A stretch of DNA of 64,000 nucleotides, taken from contig CAYVDN010000004.1 of assembly GCA_964450685.1 (NCBI GenBank), positions 44,051-108,050 on the forward strand, read 5' to 3'. Below the pieces are notes generated by a model that searched no databases, was not told the DNA's origin, and saw nothing but the letters and a program-made list of their open reading frames with translations. Of this stretch, positions 34,701-44,053 are shown one piece after another. Position 1 is the first letter of the stretch; each line of letters begins with the position of its first letter. Made by a program: the position numbers and the translations under genes. Source of the DNA: JBAOHV01 sp964450685 (lineage in GTDB: Bacteria; Actinomycetota; Acidimicrobiia; Acidimicrobiales; Microtrichaceae).

Positions 34701-35207
34701 CTCACGCCATCGGATCTCTTCGACTCCCAGCCGTTGCATCCCTGGGCACAAGAGCTCGCCAAGGGGCGCCATCACGTCGTCCTGGCAGGTCACCTGACCG
34801 GTTCCATCGACTCCGTCATGCGTGTGCGGGGCGAGGACGGAGTTCCGCGGTTCGTGGTCGTCGACTACAAGACCAACAGGCTGACTCCTCGTGGTCACGT
34901 CGTGTCGAACGACGACTACTCACCACATGCCTTGGCGACAGCCATGGCCGACCACGACTACCCGCTCCAGGCCTTGCTCTACTCGGTGGCACTCCACCGC
35001 TATCTGCGGTGGCGCCTGCCGGGCTACGAACCGCAGGTCCACCTCGGCGGCGTGGCGTATCTGTTCGTCCGAGGAATGGTGGGAGAGAGCACACCGCTCG
35101 TGGATGGGGTCCCGCACGGTGTCTTCAGCTGGAAGGTTCCCCACGGCCTGGTGGTCGAGCTGAGCGAACTCCTCGACGGGAGCATCCCCGACTGGATGAT
35201 CACATGA
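31713..35207 (+). CDS. recB: Exodeoxyribonuclease V beta subunit RecB (helicase-nuclease)
   Basis: This 1164-aa RecB is a 3'-5' superfamily 1A helicase joined to a nuclease domain. Helicase motifs are Walker A ASAGTGKT (28-35), VTFTRAAASELRTR, DEFQDTDPVQWAIF, VGDPKQSIYSFRGAD and VWVAKGLEFPIVCVP. The C-terminal nuclease has His887 in FGTLVHSV, Asp1033 in GSIDSVM and VDYKTN with Asp1051 and Lys1053, so nuclease activity is expected. The ATG overlaps the recC stop and the gene overlaps recD by 4 bp, so the three subunits are coupled. Confidence 0.96.
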   Translation: MSPAHGHDGPPEFDLLAPLPHGHLAIEASAGTGKTYTLAALATRFLAERDISTSDLLVVTFTRAAASELRTRVRDRIAQALAHLHLDDPPTGDPLLEHLWSSDRELRRGRLERAVTEFDAATITTIHGFATQVLATLGVSSGADPDAVLVDDSAQLAAECCADALTAAALGDIELPNSRTLIKRTRTAINIADLRLGPGPGDVPADPADVLRVELMSRAISSMRDRRRAVGTLSFDDVLVELRRALSDPSVAGLLRNRFRVALIDEFQDTDPVQWAIFKAVFPNPADTATSLVLVGDPKQSIYSFRGADVHTYLSAAHGGPSRPPSLRTNWRSDGAVLESISALFRGVSFGDDRIRFSDVAAAPDHQDRRIVGATGVPLPALDVRLAIGRDIKRNKSGIASGEAKAAIVADLVERVRDLLDNARIPDDSEPGGTRAVEPSDIAVLMRSNEDASSVRNALLQQGVPAVLSRGASVLESPAATQWRWLLDAMARPADPARARTFALSWFGGRSPDWVASADDDDLVEIQERLSSWVGVLVDDGAAEFRRRLWAESDVVATVLAHPDGDRELTDLDHIAELLATGQGSEHQSVAALRSILDAPKPEEVSADFDREQTARRVESEALAVRVMTVWVAKGLEFPIVCVPTMWSAPSGDVIVPDEDRGTGARLFDVASRAWPDKTSHSQRRALADAEQLGENLRLLYVALTRAIHQTIVWWTPVSTASRAGLTRVLFARDDHGRLDPELFGAAKCQIPDDDTALSTVAAIATNAGDTMRCAVHGHPERPAVPWSRESQRSEMPSLELAVPHRQPDRSTRRWSFTAITSSGAHRSEDPTDPSGGDAGAADEADRDAAAQLEPGDSITEPAAPVADHPGALSMLPAGASFGTLVHSVLENTDFSSPVLSDELQEHVGMQVRQRPLDLSPRHPDGTRGTPTEGVSLLVRGLVDAIRTPLGPLFDHRRLLDVPKSDRLDEMAFDLRLGGSGAAATGLELGAVMERHLTPSDLFDSQPLHPWAQELAKGRHHVVLAGHLTGSIDSVMRVRGEDGVPRFVVVDYKTNRLTPRGHVVSNDDYSPHALATAMADHDYPLQALLYSVALHRYLRWRLPGYEPQVHLGGVAYLFVRGMVGESTPLVDGVPHGVFSWKVPHGLVVELSELLDGSIPDWMIT

Positions 35208-37084
35208 GTGCCAAGCACACCGTTCCGGAGTCCGTCGCGATCCTGGAGCCCTTCGTGGCTGCTGGGGTGTTCGGACCGTCCGAGGTGCACCTCGCCGCGA
35301 CCCTGGTGCGCCTGGGTGAGCGCGAAAGGCAGCCCGTAGGGTCAGAACCCGAGTCGGTTGATCCGTTGGTGGTGCTGGCGGCCGCTGTCGCAGCGCGAGC
35401 CCCGCGCTCCGGTCACGTGTGCGTGGAACTGGCCGACGTGCACCGTGTCGTGGTCGATCGCGTGACCGGCGAGTCGGAAGAGCTGGTCTGGCCGGACGCA
35501 GTCAGCTGGGGTGCAGCGCTCGAGGAATCGAACCTGGTGGCGGATCCGTCGAACGCCGAGGTCGCACCCCTCCGACCGCTGGTGTGGGACGGCAGCCGTC
35601 TATACCTGCAACGCCTCTGGAGGGCCGAGAGCCTCGTGGCCGATGCACTGACAGAGCGGGCATCAGCCGCCGGCCGGTCCACGAGCTCACACGACGACGC
35701 CGGCTCCGACGGATCATCGCGCCGCGGGGTGGGAGCCATGGGAGCAGATGATGCGCTCAGCCTGGTGTTCGGAACGGATCCGGTCTCAGACCCGCAGCAC
35801 CTGGCAGCTCGACGCGCGCTCGACGGGCACCTGGCCGTTCTGATCGGAGGCCCGGGAACAGGCAAGACCCACACAGTCGCCCGCCTGTTGGCAGCGGCGT
35901 TCCTGGTCGACCCGTCCACCCGTGCGGCCCTCTGCGCCCCCACGGGCAAGGCGGCCGCCCGCATGACTGAAGCAGTTCAGTCCGCGATTGCCGATCTCGC
36001 CGTAACGATCGATGACGAGGAGACGGTCGGCCGTCTGGGGTCGCTCGAGGCGTCGACGGTGCATCGGCTGTTGGGCCGCTCTCGTCATGGTGCCGTCCGC
36101 CACGACCGGAGCCGGCCTCTTCCCCACGACCTCGTCGTGGTGGACGAGACGTCCATGGTCGACCTGCCATTGATGGCCCAGCTGCTCGGAGCGCTACGGC
36201 CAGATGCCCGGTTGGTCCTGGTCGGTGACCCCGATCAGTTGGCGAGCGTCGAAGCTGGGACGGTGCTGGCCGACCTCGTTGCTCCCGCGCCCACGGGGGA
36301 GACCTCCGCTGTCGCGGATCGGGTCGTGCGGCTCGAGCGTGTGCACCGATTCGGCGAGGAATCCGGGATTGCCTCGTTCGCCGGAGCTGTACGCCGTGGT
36401 GACATCGAGCTGGCGCTCTCGGTCCTCGACGAGGGCCGCTCTGACCTGCGGTGGGTGAGACCCGAGGACGCCGAGTTGCTCGGCGGTCTGCGTCAGCGTG
36501 TCGTGGAGTCTGCCCTGTCGATCGTCACAACGTGCAGGTCGGGAGACATCAGCGGATCGCTCGAAAGGGCGAAGCGACTGAAAGTCCTTACAGCAGTGCG
36601 GCTGGGTCGGTTCGGGTTGTATGAGTGGAGCGACCTCATCGAGGACGGAGTCGCCGCACAGGTGCGCTCTCTGCGCAGCGATGGCCGTCGCGCAGTGGGT
36701 CGACCCCTGATCGTCACTCGCAACGACCCGATGGTGAAGGTCTCCAACGGTGACACCGGCGTCGTGAGCGAGATGGGTGACCGCCGGGTGTTGTCGATCG
36801 ACACGGGCGCCGCGACACCGACGCCCGTCCCGCTGGCACGGCTCGACTCGGTTGAACCGTGGTGGGCCATGACCATCCACAAGAGCCAGGGGTCGGAGTT
36901 CTCCACCGCAGTTGTGTGCCTCCCCGCAACAGATTCCCCGGTCCTCACCAGAGAGCTCCTCTACACAGGCGCCACCCGCGCACGCGATGAGCTGATCGTT
37001 GTTGCTTCGGAGCAGGCGCTGCGGATCGCGATCGCCCGTCCCGCGTCGCGTGCGTCCGGCCTCGCCCGCCGGCTGCGTCATTGA
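35204..37084 (+). CDS. recD: Exodeoxyribonuclease V alpha subunit RecD
   Basis: This 626-aa RecD is the 5'-3' helicase of RecBCD. Helicase motifs are IGGPGTGKTHTVARLL (Lys221 in Walker A), APTGKAAARM, VVDETSMVDLPLMAQLL, LVGDPDQLASVEAG and MTIHKSQGSEFS (UvrD-like motif V). The N-terminal region (1-195) matches the RecD domain that contacts RecC. The start overlaps the recB stop (ATGA); a longer frame upstream lies antisense in style within recB and is rejected. It completes recC-recB-recD, the gene order usual in actinobacteria. Confidence 0.95.
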   Translation: MSAKHTVPESVAILEPFVAAGVFGPSEVHLAATLVRLGERERQPVGSEPESVDPLVVLAAAVAARAPRSGHVCVELADVHRVVVDRVTGESEELVWPDAVSWGAALEESNLVADPSNAEVAPLRPLVWDGSRLYLQRLWRAESLVADALTERASAAGRSTSSHDDAGSDGSSRRGVGAMGADDALSLVFGTDPVSDPQHLAARRALDGHLAVLIGGPGTGKTHTVARLLAAAFLVDPSTRAALCAPTGKAAARMTEAVQSAIADLAVTIDDEETVGRLGSLEASTVHRLLGRSRHGAVRHDRSRPLPHDLVVVDETSMVDLPLMAQLLGALRPDARLVLVGDPDQLASVEAGTVLADLVAPAPTGETSAVADRVVRLERVHRFGEESGIASFAGAVRRGDIELALSVLDEGRSDLRWVRPEDAELLGGLRQRVVESALSIVTTCRSGDISGSLERAKRLKVLTAVRLGRFGLYEWSDLIEDGVAAQVRSLRSDGRRAVGRPLIVTRNDPMVKVSNGDTGVVSEMGDRRVLSIDTGAATPTPVPLARLDSVEPWWAMTIHKSQGSEFSTAVVCLPATDSPVLTRELLYTGATRARDELIVVASEQALRIAIARPASRASGLARRLRH

Positions 37085-37399
37085 CTGGCCCTCCGGCTGC
37101 GTCACCGAACGGGACGGCCGGGTCCACCTCCGGGTAATTCGCACCCGAGTGTCGACTACGAGCTCGGGGCGCGGCCCGCGACCGCGGCCACGAAAGCCGC
37201 AACGAGGCAACTGACCGTGGTAACAGCGACAACGGCGGGCATGGCGCTACCGGATGAACTGAGCCTGCACGCACGAGTCTTCGTGTTCGCAGCGAGCATC
37301 GGCCCTCCGCCGCACCTGACGACGACAGCGTTGCGGGCCGAGGTGCCGAAGGAAGGTGGACGTGGTGAATGCCGCCAGCTCGAGTGATGGTTGCCAGGG
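37085..37399. other. 315-bp intergenic region between convergent recD and sbcC
   Basis: I see no convincing gene, RNA or promoter. A GTG-started frame of 56 codons (37217-37387) exists but has no family features. The first 40 bases partly repeat the end of recD (CCGGCTGCGTCA occurs twice, in recD and just after), suggesting a small local duplication. No clear terminator hairpin was found. Confidence 0.5.
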
Positions 37400-40300
37400 C
37401 TAGCGGTTCAGCTCACCGACTCGGAGCGTCGAGCCGTCAGAGCCTCGATCGACCTGGATGCCAATCCTGACTCGCTCGCGGAGCGCTCCGACGTGGCTTA
37501 TCAGGCCGACCATGCGACCGCCGGCGCGGAGCCGATCCAGCTCGTCGATAGCCAGCTCGAGCGCGTCGGAGTCCAGCGACCCGAATCCCTCATCGATGAA
37601 CAACGTGTCGAGCTGGACACCACCGGCGTGCGCCTGGACCGACTCGGCCACGGCCAGAGCGAGTGCCAGCGACGCCTGGAAGGTCTCACCTCCTGACAGC
37701 GAGTGCACCGGCCTCTCCTCACCGCTGAAGGAGTCGTGCACGACCAGGTCGAGGCCGGACTTGGTACCTGCTCTGGCAGCCCCACGTCCCACCCTGAGCG
37801 CGTACCTGCCCGAGGACATGCTGTGAAGGCGTCGATTGGCCAGCTCGCAGATGTCCGACAGGTAGCTCGACAGGACCCACCGCTGGAGCGATACACGGTC
37901 GCCGCGACGGCCCATGCAGTGGTCTGCCATCTCGCTCAGGAGCTCAGCACGCTTGATTTGCCCCGCCGTCGCAGCGGCGAGGCGGCGGTGCTCCTCGGCG
38001 CAGCCGCTCATGGCCGCATGGGCTGCATCCAGAAGTGCGTGGTGTTTGGTCGTCGCGGTGACGAGCTCCGTGGCGACGGTGAGCCGCGTCAGGGTGGCCT
38101 CGGTGTCCGGCCGCTCACCCGGCAGGTCGCTGAGCTCGGGCGCTCCGAGCATCGCCTGGGTACTGCTGAGCTCGTCCGTGTGCTGCCGAACGATGTCGGT
38201 GAGGCGGGCGTGTTCTGACGGCGGCAGCAGGGCGTCCTCTGCCGAGCCGGGATCGTCGAAGGGAGAGTCCGCGACGGCAGCATCGCGACGCAGGAGTGCT
38301 GATCCGAGCTGCCCGCGGGCGGTGGCGACGGCGTTGTGGGCCTGCACCAGCTCTCCGAGCCGGTCGGCCAATCGTCCGAGAGCACGAACGGCATCAGCTA
38401 GCAGAACGCCATCGCCGAGTACGGCCAGGAGCTGTTCCCGGAGCCTGGCTGCCTCGGCGTGAAGGGACTGCGATCGGGTAGCGGCGGCTGTTGCGGCCTG
38501 ACGCTCACCGTCGATCCGGCTGGCAAGGTCGATGGACAGGGTCCGGATCTGGGCAATCCGCGCTTCGAGGTCGGCCGGGATGTCCCTGTTCTCGTTGTTG
38601 GATCGCAGCTGTTCTTCGGCCAGTGCCGCCTCGAGTTCCAGTGCCCCGACGTCGGGCTGATCGCTGCCGGCGACCGTGAGGAGGTCGGAGAGTCTCGTGC
38701 GCGCGCTGCCAAGCGCGTCGGCCGCCAAGCGCTCGGCCTGACGCGCCGATTCCAGGCGATTCTCAGTGTCCTGGATCTGTTGACGGCTAACCGCTGACGG
38801 TGAGGGCTCGGCGGGAGCGGGGTGCTCGCGGGAACCACAGACGGGGCAGTCGTGGTCCTCATCGAGCTGGCCGGCAAGCTCTGCCGCGATACCCGCCAGG
38901 TACTCCTCTCGCTGGTCGTTCAGGAGGCTGCGAAGGTCCTGGACGGCCCGATCGAGGCGGACGTGCTCGCGCGTGTGGTCCGTGACGATCGATCGCTGCT
39001 CGTTGACGGCGGCTGCCGCGTCTGCGCGACTGCGAGCATCAGCTGCTGCCTGGCGGAGAGATGGCTCGCGCGCTGAGGCCAGCTGGGCTGCGGCCAGTCG
39101 GCTCTCGCTCTGATGCAGCTCCTCGTCATGTCGGTCGAGGGTCTGGCGGAGTCGTTCTGCAGCCGTGGCGTGAGATGCCGACTCAGTGGCGGAACCGTCG
39201 GCCTGAGCGGTCAATCGGTCTGCCTGCTCGGCCGTGTGACCCAAGGAGCGGAGCTCTCCGAGCGCCGAGACGACCGCGTCACGTGCTGTCGCGACCTGGG
39301 CCATGTCGGCCTCGTCGAGGTCCAGATCTGCGACGACGGCTGGCAGAACGGTTCGGCACCTGCGGCGTGCGACAGTTGCTTCGGCACTCGCTCGCCGTAG
39401 GGAGCGGACGGAGTCTTCCAAGTCGGCCTGAGCGCCGGCCGCAGCAGCGAGATCTGCGCGGATCGACTCAGCCGCTGTCGCGAGGCGGAGATCCGCATCG
39501 ATCTGCTCGATCCGAGGGCTGCTCTCGGCCAGGGTGTCGAGCTGTGCGACGAGTTGCTCACGCCGGGCCCAGCGCAGGGCCAGCTGCTCGCGGTCGTCAT
39601 GCGCGCGGGCAGCGATCTGCGCACGCCGCGTGGCTCTGCTGGCGACGTCCTGGGCTTCGTCGCGCCGCCGTTTCACCGCTGCCACCAGGTCGTCGATGCC
39701 TTCCTGGTCAGCGGGCACGATCAGAGCCCGTTCAGCCCACTCGCCACCCTCGGCTGGCCTGTCGACTGGTCCGGATGACGCGTTGGGTGCCTCGCTGTCA
39801 TCGAAGACCTCGCTCCAACGGTCAGCGGCGCGAGATCGCAGCTCGGCCAGCTGGTCATCGACAGCCGCCAGTGCCTCGCGTTCGGCTCGGGCGCGTCGAT
39901 CCAGGTGCTCGGCGACGTCCTCGTACAGTCGCGTGTCGAACAGCGTCGTCAGCAGCCGTTCGCGGTCCTCGGACGATGCTCGCAGCACTTCTTCGAAACG
40001 GCCTTGCGGCAGGAGCATCACCTGGGAGAACTGGCGAACCGAGAGACCCACGAGCTGACGGACCTTCGCGTCGACCTCCCGTATGCCTGATGCTGCCGGC
40101 TGCCAGCGTCCGTCGATCAGACGTGACATGTGCGCACGCCCCGGCTTCTCGGTGCTCCCGGAGCCGCGGCGCTTGGCCCGCTCGTGCTGAGGCACCCGCT
40201 CGATGAGCCAGACGCTGCCCTGAGCGGTGAACTCGAGCTCCACCCGCGGCTCGGCGTCCGGGGCGGCGAGCTGTGAACGGAGGGTTGAGACGGAACGGTC

Positions 40301-40474
40301 ACCCGGTACCTGGCCGAAGAGAGCGAACGTGATCGCATCGAGCAGGAAGGTCTTGCCGGCGCCGGTAGGTCCGTGGATCAGGAACAGTCCGTCCTCGGCC
40401 AGCTGAGCGAAGTCGATGCTCTCATCACCCGGATATGGGCCGATCGCGTGCACGCGGAGCCGCAGCGGCCTCAT
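37400..40474 (-). CDS. sbcC: DNA-end nuclease ATPase SbcC
   Basis: This 1024-aa SMC-like ATPase works with SbcD to cut hairpins and blocked DNA ends. It has Walker A GPTGAGKT (35-42), the Q-loop MLLPQGRFEEVLRA (about 157), long coiled coils on both sides of a zinc hook CPVC (543-546), and the C-terminal half-site with signature LSGGETFQASLALALA (about 923) and Walker B FIDEGFGSLDSD. The length is normal. It starts with ATG overlapping the sbcD stop by 4 bp (ATGA). Confidence 0.95.
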   Translation of the reverse strand: MRPLRLRVHAIGPYPGDESIDFAQLAEDGLFLIHGPTGAGKTFLLDAITFALFGQVPGDRSVSTLRSQLAAPDAEPRVELEFTAQGSVWLIERVPQHERAKRRGSGSTEKPGRAHMSRLIDGRWQPAASGIREVDAKVRQLVGLSVRQFSQVMLLPQGRFEEVLRASSEDRERLLTTLFDTRLYEDVAEHLDRRARAEREALAAVDDQLAELRSRAADRWSEVFDDSEAPNASSGPVDRPAEGGEWAERALIVPADQEGIDDLVAAVKRRRDEAQDVASRATRRAQIAARAHDDREQLALRWARREQLVAQLDTLAESSPRIEQIDADLRLATAAESIRADLAAAAGAQADLEDSVRSLRRASAEATVARRRCRTVLPAVVADLDLDEADMAQVATARDAVVSALGELRSLGHTAEQADRLTAQADGSATESASHATAAERLRQTLDRHDEELHQSESRLAAAQLASAREPSLRQAAADARSRADAAAAVNEQRSIVTDHTREHVRLDRAVQDLRSLLNDQREEYLAGIAAELAGQLDEDHDCPVCGSREHPAPAEPSPSAVSRQQIQDTENRLESARQAERLAADALGSARTRLSDLLTVAGSDQPDVGALELEAALAEEQLRSNNENRDIPADLEARIAQIRTLSIDLASRIDGERQAATAAATRSQSLHAEAARLREQLLAVLGDGVLLADAVRALGRLADRLGELVQAHNAVATARGQLGSALLRRDAAVADSPFDDPGSAEDALLPPSEHARLTDIVRQHTDELSSTQAMLGAPELSDLPGERPDTEATLTRLTVATELVTATTKHHALLDAAHAAMSGCAEEHRRLAAATAGQIKRAELLSEMADHCMGRRGDRVSLQRWVLSSYLSDICELANRRLHSMSSGRYALRVGRGAARAGTKSGLDLVVHDSFSGEERPVHSLSGGETFQASLALALAVAESVQAHAGGVQLDTLFIDEGFGSLDSDALELAIDELDRLRAGGRMVGLISHVGALRERVRIGIQVDRGSDGSTLRVGELNR

Positions 40475-41688
40475 CGCTGCACCCCTGCCAGGACATCGCT
40501 GAAGGACTCGCTGAGAACAGCCAGCTCCTCGCCATTCAGGTCGATGCCGCGCCGCTCATCGAGGAATGATCTGGTCAGGTCCAGCGGGTCCACAGCGGAC
40601 GTCACGCCGCGCGGGTCTCGTTGGGGCAGTTCGCTCAGGTCTGCCGGTGGCTCGTGGCTCAACTCCACCGCATGGGGGAACCGCTGCTGGAGCCGTCGCA
40701 TGGCCTGAAGGGGGAGGTGACGGTCGGTGAGGACGGCTCGGACCCAGGCATCTTCAGCGTGCTCGAGGCTCTCGTCGGCCAGGAGGTCCTCGAGGTCGCC
40801 GCGAACGGTGTGCATCTGACGTCCGGCACCCAACTCGATCCGACGCGACTTGCAGGAGCCGTCTGCCGCCATGTCGACGAGCTCGACAGAAGGGGTGTTG
40901 CGGTGCTCGGAGAAGGAGTAGCGCAGCGGTGTCCCGCTGTAGACGACGCGCCCGCCGTCGAAGGCCTGGCGGCGGTGGAGATGGCCGAGCGCCACGTAGT
41001 CGATGCCGTTGAAGACCGACATCGCCACCTGGTCGACGTGGCCGAGGCTCAGCTCTCTCTCCGATGCGGACGGCTCGGCGCCGGTGACGAACGTGTGGGC
41101 CAGGACCACTGACCTGGTGTTGCCGGGGCCCGCGGCGGCAAGGTCGGCACGGACGCGGTCCATCGCCCAAGCCATGGCGTCGTGGTGGGTGAACCTGCGA
41201 CGGGGTTGCGATTCCACGTCGCCCTCATTGACCGAGGGGTCCGGATCGCCGGAGGGCCGTGCCAGGTGAGCTGTGGCCAGCGGATCGAGATACGGCACAG
41301 GGTGGATACGGACGGGGGGTCCCCCGTCGGAGTCGTGGATCTCGACCGCCTCTCCGATCCTGGCCGGGTTCCCGCGGATCGTGACTCCGACGTTGCTGAG
41401 CAACCGATCGCCGAAACCCACACGAACCGCGGAGTCGTGGTTGCCACTGATGGCGACGACCGCTGCTCCGGCACGGTGGATCTCGGCCAGTGTGTGGTCG
41501 AACAGCTCGACCGCGTCCGCGGGCGGAATCGACCTGTCGTAGATGTCACCCGCCACGAGAACTGCCTGAACACCCTCGTCCCGGACGATCTGGACCATGC
41601 GTTCCATGGCGATCGCCTGGTCGTCGAGCAGCGATACCCGATGGAACAGCCGGCCCAGGTGCCAGTCGGAGGTGTGTAGGAAGCGCAC
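40471..41688 (-). CDS. sbcD: DNA-end nuclease SbcD
   Basis: This 405-aa calcineurin-like nuclease is the Mre11 homologue that forms a complex with SbcC. Metal ligands are visible: TSDWHLGR (Asp8, His10), GDIYDR (Asp48), SGNHDS (Asn83, His84) and GHLHRRQ. The GTG at 41688 opens the first strand (RFLHTSDWHLG) and is preferred to an open frame 35 codons longer. It is the first gene of sbcD-sbcC, convergent with recCBD and divergent from the aminotransferase gene. Confidence 0.94.
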   Translation of the reverse strand: MRFLHTSDWHLGRLFHRVSLLDDQAIAMERMVQIVRDEGVQAVLVAGDIYDRSIPPADAVELFDHTLAEIHRAGAAVVAISGNHDSAVRVGFGDRLLSNVGVTIRGNPARIGEAVEIHDSDGGPPVRIHPVPYLDPLATAHLARPSGDPDPSVNEGDVESQPRRRFTHHDAMAWAMDRVRADLAAAGPGNTRSVVLAHTFVTGAEPSASERELSLGHVDQVAMSVFNGIDYVALGHLHRRQAFDGGRVVYSGTPLRYSFSEHRNTPSVELVDMAADGSCKSRRIELGAGRQMHTVRGDLEDLLADESLEHAEDAWVRAVLTDRHLPLQAMRRLQQRFPHAVELSHEPPADLSELPQRDPRGVTSAVDPLDLTRSFLDERRGIDLNGEELAVLSESFSDVLAGVQR

Positions 41689-41848
41689 ACCGACACGGTA
41701 CGGAGGGGGTGTGACACTTTCGGGGATCTCCCTCGGAGTCCGGGGCAGCCCCACATCCCCACGGAGTTCTCGCGAGAAAGGTCCTCCTTCCAACAGGTTT
41801 TCACCTCAAGACAGGAACGCCACGGGCGATCATGAGGGGGTGCACCCG

Positions 41849-42952
41849 GTGACGATCGCCAGAAACCCGGACCCGTGCTCCGCTGTCGAGCGCCGGGCTC
41901 GCCTCGAATCGCCAGAGTTCGGCGGATCCTTCACCGATCACATGGTGACCATGCGCTGGGCGGACGGCGAGTGGGGGCCGCTGCAGCTCCAACCGTTCGG
42001 AGATCTGTCGCTCAGCCCGGCGACACTGGCCCTGCACTACGGCCAGTCGATCTTCGAGGCGCTCAAGGCGTACAGACTCGTCGACGGGGAGATCGCGCTG
42101 TTCCGTCCCGACCGCAACTCGGCTCGGATGAACGAGAGCGCTCGGCGCATCGCGATGCCGACGCTGCCTGAAGGGGTGTTCCAGCAGGCGTGCGATCTGT
42201 TGGTCGGGATCGACCGTGATTGGGTCTCCGAGACCGATGGCGCAGCGCTCTACATCCGACCGTTCATGTTCGGCGCTGAGGCTCACCTGTCGGTGAGGCC
42301 GGCGAACGAATACCTCTTCGTGGTGATCGCATCACCCGTCGCCTCCTATTTCGGTGACCACCTCCGAGCGATCAGCGTCGCCGTCGAGCACGAACACGTG
42401 CGGGCAACCCTGGGTGGGACGGGCGCGGTGAAGTTCGCTGGCAACTACGCGGCCGGGTTCGCCGCACACAGCCGGGCCATGCAGACCGGACACGATCAGG
42501 TCCTGTGGCTCGACGCTGTCGAGCATCGCTGGATCGAGGAGTTGAACGCCATGAACGTGGTGTTCGTCTGGGACCGCGAGGGCAGGGTCGTGGTGACGAC
42601 GCCGCGTCTCACCGGAACGATTCTCGAAGGCGTGACACGCGACTCCCTCCTGGAGATCGCCTCCGACATGGTTGCGACACCTGGGTCCGGGGTCGACATC
42701 GTGCTCGCCGAGCCGACATCGGTTGAGCACCTGCGTGCAGGAGCAGAGCACGGCACACTGCTGGAGGCGTTTGCGTGCGGCACTGCTGCAGTGGTCGCGC
42801 CGATCGGCCGTTTCGACCTGGACGGTCACGAGCTGGTCCTGGGCGACGGCCTACCGGGCAAGCTGACAATCGAGTTGCGCCGACGGCTCCTCGACATCCA
42901 GTACGGCAGGGTCGCCGACACACACGGCTGGGTTCACCGGGTCGAGACCTGA
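41849..42952 (+). CDS. ilvE: Branched-chain amino acid aminotransferase
   Basis: This 367-aa fold-type IV PLP enzyme performs the last step of leucine, isoleucine and valine synthesis or the first step of their breakdown. The length and sequence fit the larger (mammalian-like) class: LALHYGQSIFEALKAYR, LYIRPFMFGAEAHLSV, the PLP Lys195 in GGTGAVKFAGNYAAG and EELNAMNVVFVW. GTG at 41849 has AGGGGG eight bases upstream; GTG at 41840 is also in frame. It is divergent from sbcD across 160 bp and convergent with the PAS gene. Confidence 0.93.
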   Translation: MTIARNPDPCSAVERRARLESPEFGGSFTDHMVTMRWADGEWGPLQLQPFGDLSLSPATLALHYGQSIFEALKAYRLVDGEIALFRPDRNSARMNESARRIAMPTLPEGVFQQACDLLVGIDRDWVSETDGAALYIRPFMFGAEAHLSVRPANEYLFVVIASPVASYFGDHLRAISVAVEHEHVRATLGGTGAVKFAGNYAAGFAAHSRAMQTGHDQVLWLDAVEHRWIEELNAMNVVFVWDREGRVVVTTPRLTGTILEGVTRDSLLEIASDMVATPGSGVDIVLAEPTSVEHLRAGAEHGTLLEAFACGTAAVVAPIGRFDLDGHELVLGDGLPGKLTIELRRRLLDIQYGRVADTHGWVHRVET

Positions 42953-43045
42953 TCGGCTGCCACGAGCCCGTGCCAGCGACTCCGCCGACCAGACCTGAGG
43001 CGGGTCCGAGCGGACGTCGGGCGTGGCTCAACCGGCGTCAGTGGG

Positions 43046-44032
43046 TTAACCGACGTTGGAGTGTCCCGTGGCAGGCCTGACCCTGTCGCGGGGAAGTGCC
43101 TCCGGCAGGGCTCGCTGGTCGGTGATGCGACGCACCAGAACTGATCCGTCGGGCTCGATCCCTGCTACGCGGAATCCGCCCACCCAGTTCCCGGTCGACC
43201 GGCACCACACCTCGACGTCACGGGGGAGACCCGTGTTCGTGGATCTCGTCTCGACGGGTAGCGCGGAGGTAGCCCGCTCCCGGAGGATCAGTGATGCCCC
43301 CATCGTGTTGCCATCGGATCCGCGGATAGCGGTCGCGCAGATCTCCACTCTGACCGGTGAACCGTCGGCGCTGGTTGCGACCGTCTCGAAGGTGGCGACG
43401 TCGTCGGGAGTCGCCATGACCGCCTCCAGGCGTTCCAGCAGTCGTGACCGGAGCCCGGGTTCGGCGAGCAATGAGACATGCGCGCCGATCGCTTCGTGCT
43501 CACCCAGGCCGTAGAGCCTCCCGGCGCCCGCGTTCCATGTGGTCACGCACATGTCGCGGTCGATGCTGACGATGCCGTCGCGGGACTGCTCGAAGATCCG
43601 CGTGACCTGCTCGCCCATCTTGGCTGCGGTGATGTCGCGCCCTGTCATCAGGTAGCCGTCGCGGAAGCGGACCACGCTCACCTCGAGGAAGGCGTGCACG
43701 TTGCGTTCGTCGAACCACGGGAGCTCACTGACATATGGGATCCCCGTGTCGACCACGGCGCAGTAGGCGTCGAAAAGGCCCAACTCCACGTGAGACGGAT
43801 AGAGCTCGATCAGACCCCGGCCGAGCAGCGTCTCCGCAGACTCACCGAGCACCTCGCAGAAAGCCGGATTCACAAGGTCATAGCGGAAGTCGACGATCGT
43901 GTCGTCGGCGTCACGCAACGCGGACGTGACGGCCACGGGGCCGAGGTGTTGGAGAACCTCGACCGCGAGCGGTGGAGCATCCATGGCATCGGTCGAGCCG
44001 AAGCCATGGTTCGTGAGTTCAGTTCCGACCAT
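43046..44032 (-). CDS. Double-PAS-domain protein without recognised output domain
   Basis: This 328-aa protein has two PAS-like sensor domains. The first (about 25-130) contains FRYDLVNPAFCEVLGESAE and ELYPSHVELGLFDAY. The second (about 140-255) begins EQVTRIFEQSRDGIVSIDRD with WNAGAGRLYGLGEHEAIG and ends VRVEICATAIRGSDG, LILRERAT. The remaining 70 residues show no kinase, GGDEF or DNA-binding domain. So it may be a stand-alone sensor or adaptor. The ATG at 44032 lies after GGGGGGCTTGG; another Met 16 codons on is possible. The long frame extending 408 codons upstream is antisense to the next gene and rejected. Confidence 0.78.
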   Translation of the reverse strand: MVGTELTNHGFGSTDAMDAPPLAVEVLQHLGPVAVTSALRDADDTIVDFRYDLVNPAFCEVLGESAETLLGRGLIELYPSHVELGLFDAYCAVVDTGIPYVSELPWFDERNVHAFLEVSVVRFRDGYLMTGRDITAAKMGEQVTRIFEQSRDGIVSIDRDMCVTTWNAGAGRLYGLGEHEAIGAHVSLLAEPGLRSRLLERLEAVMATPDDVATFETVATSADGSPVRVEICATAIRGSDGNTMGASLILRERATSALPVETRSTNTGLPRDVEVWCRSTGNWVGGFRVAGIEPDGSVLVRRITDQRALPEALPRDRVRPATGHSNVG

Positions 44033-44053
44033 CCAAGCCCCCCAGCCCGAGTC

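Noticed and set aside
37217..37387. 56-codon GTG-started frame between recD and sbcC
   Set aside because: No ribosome site, domain or composition support; could be chance in a GC-rich gap.
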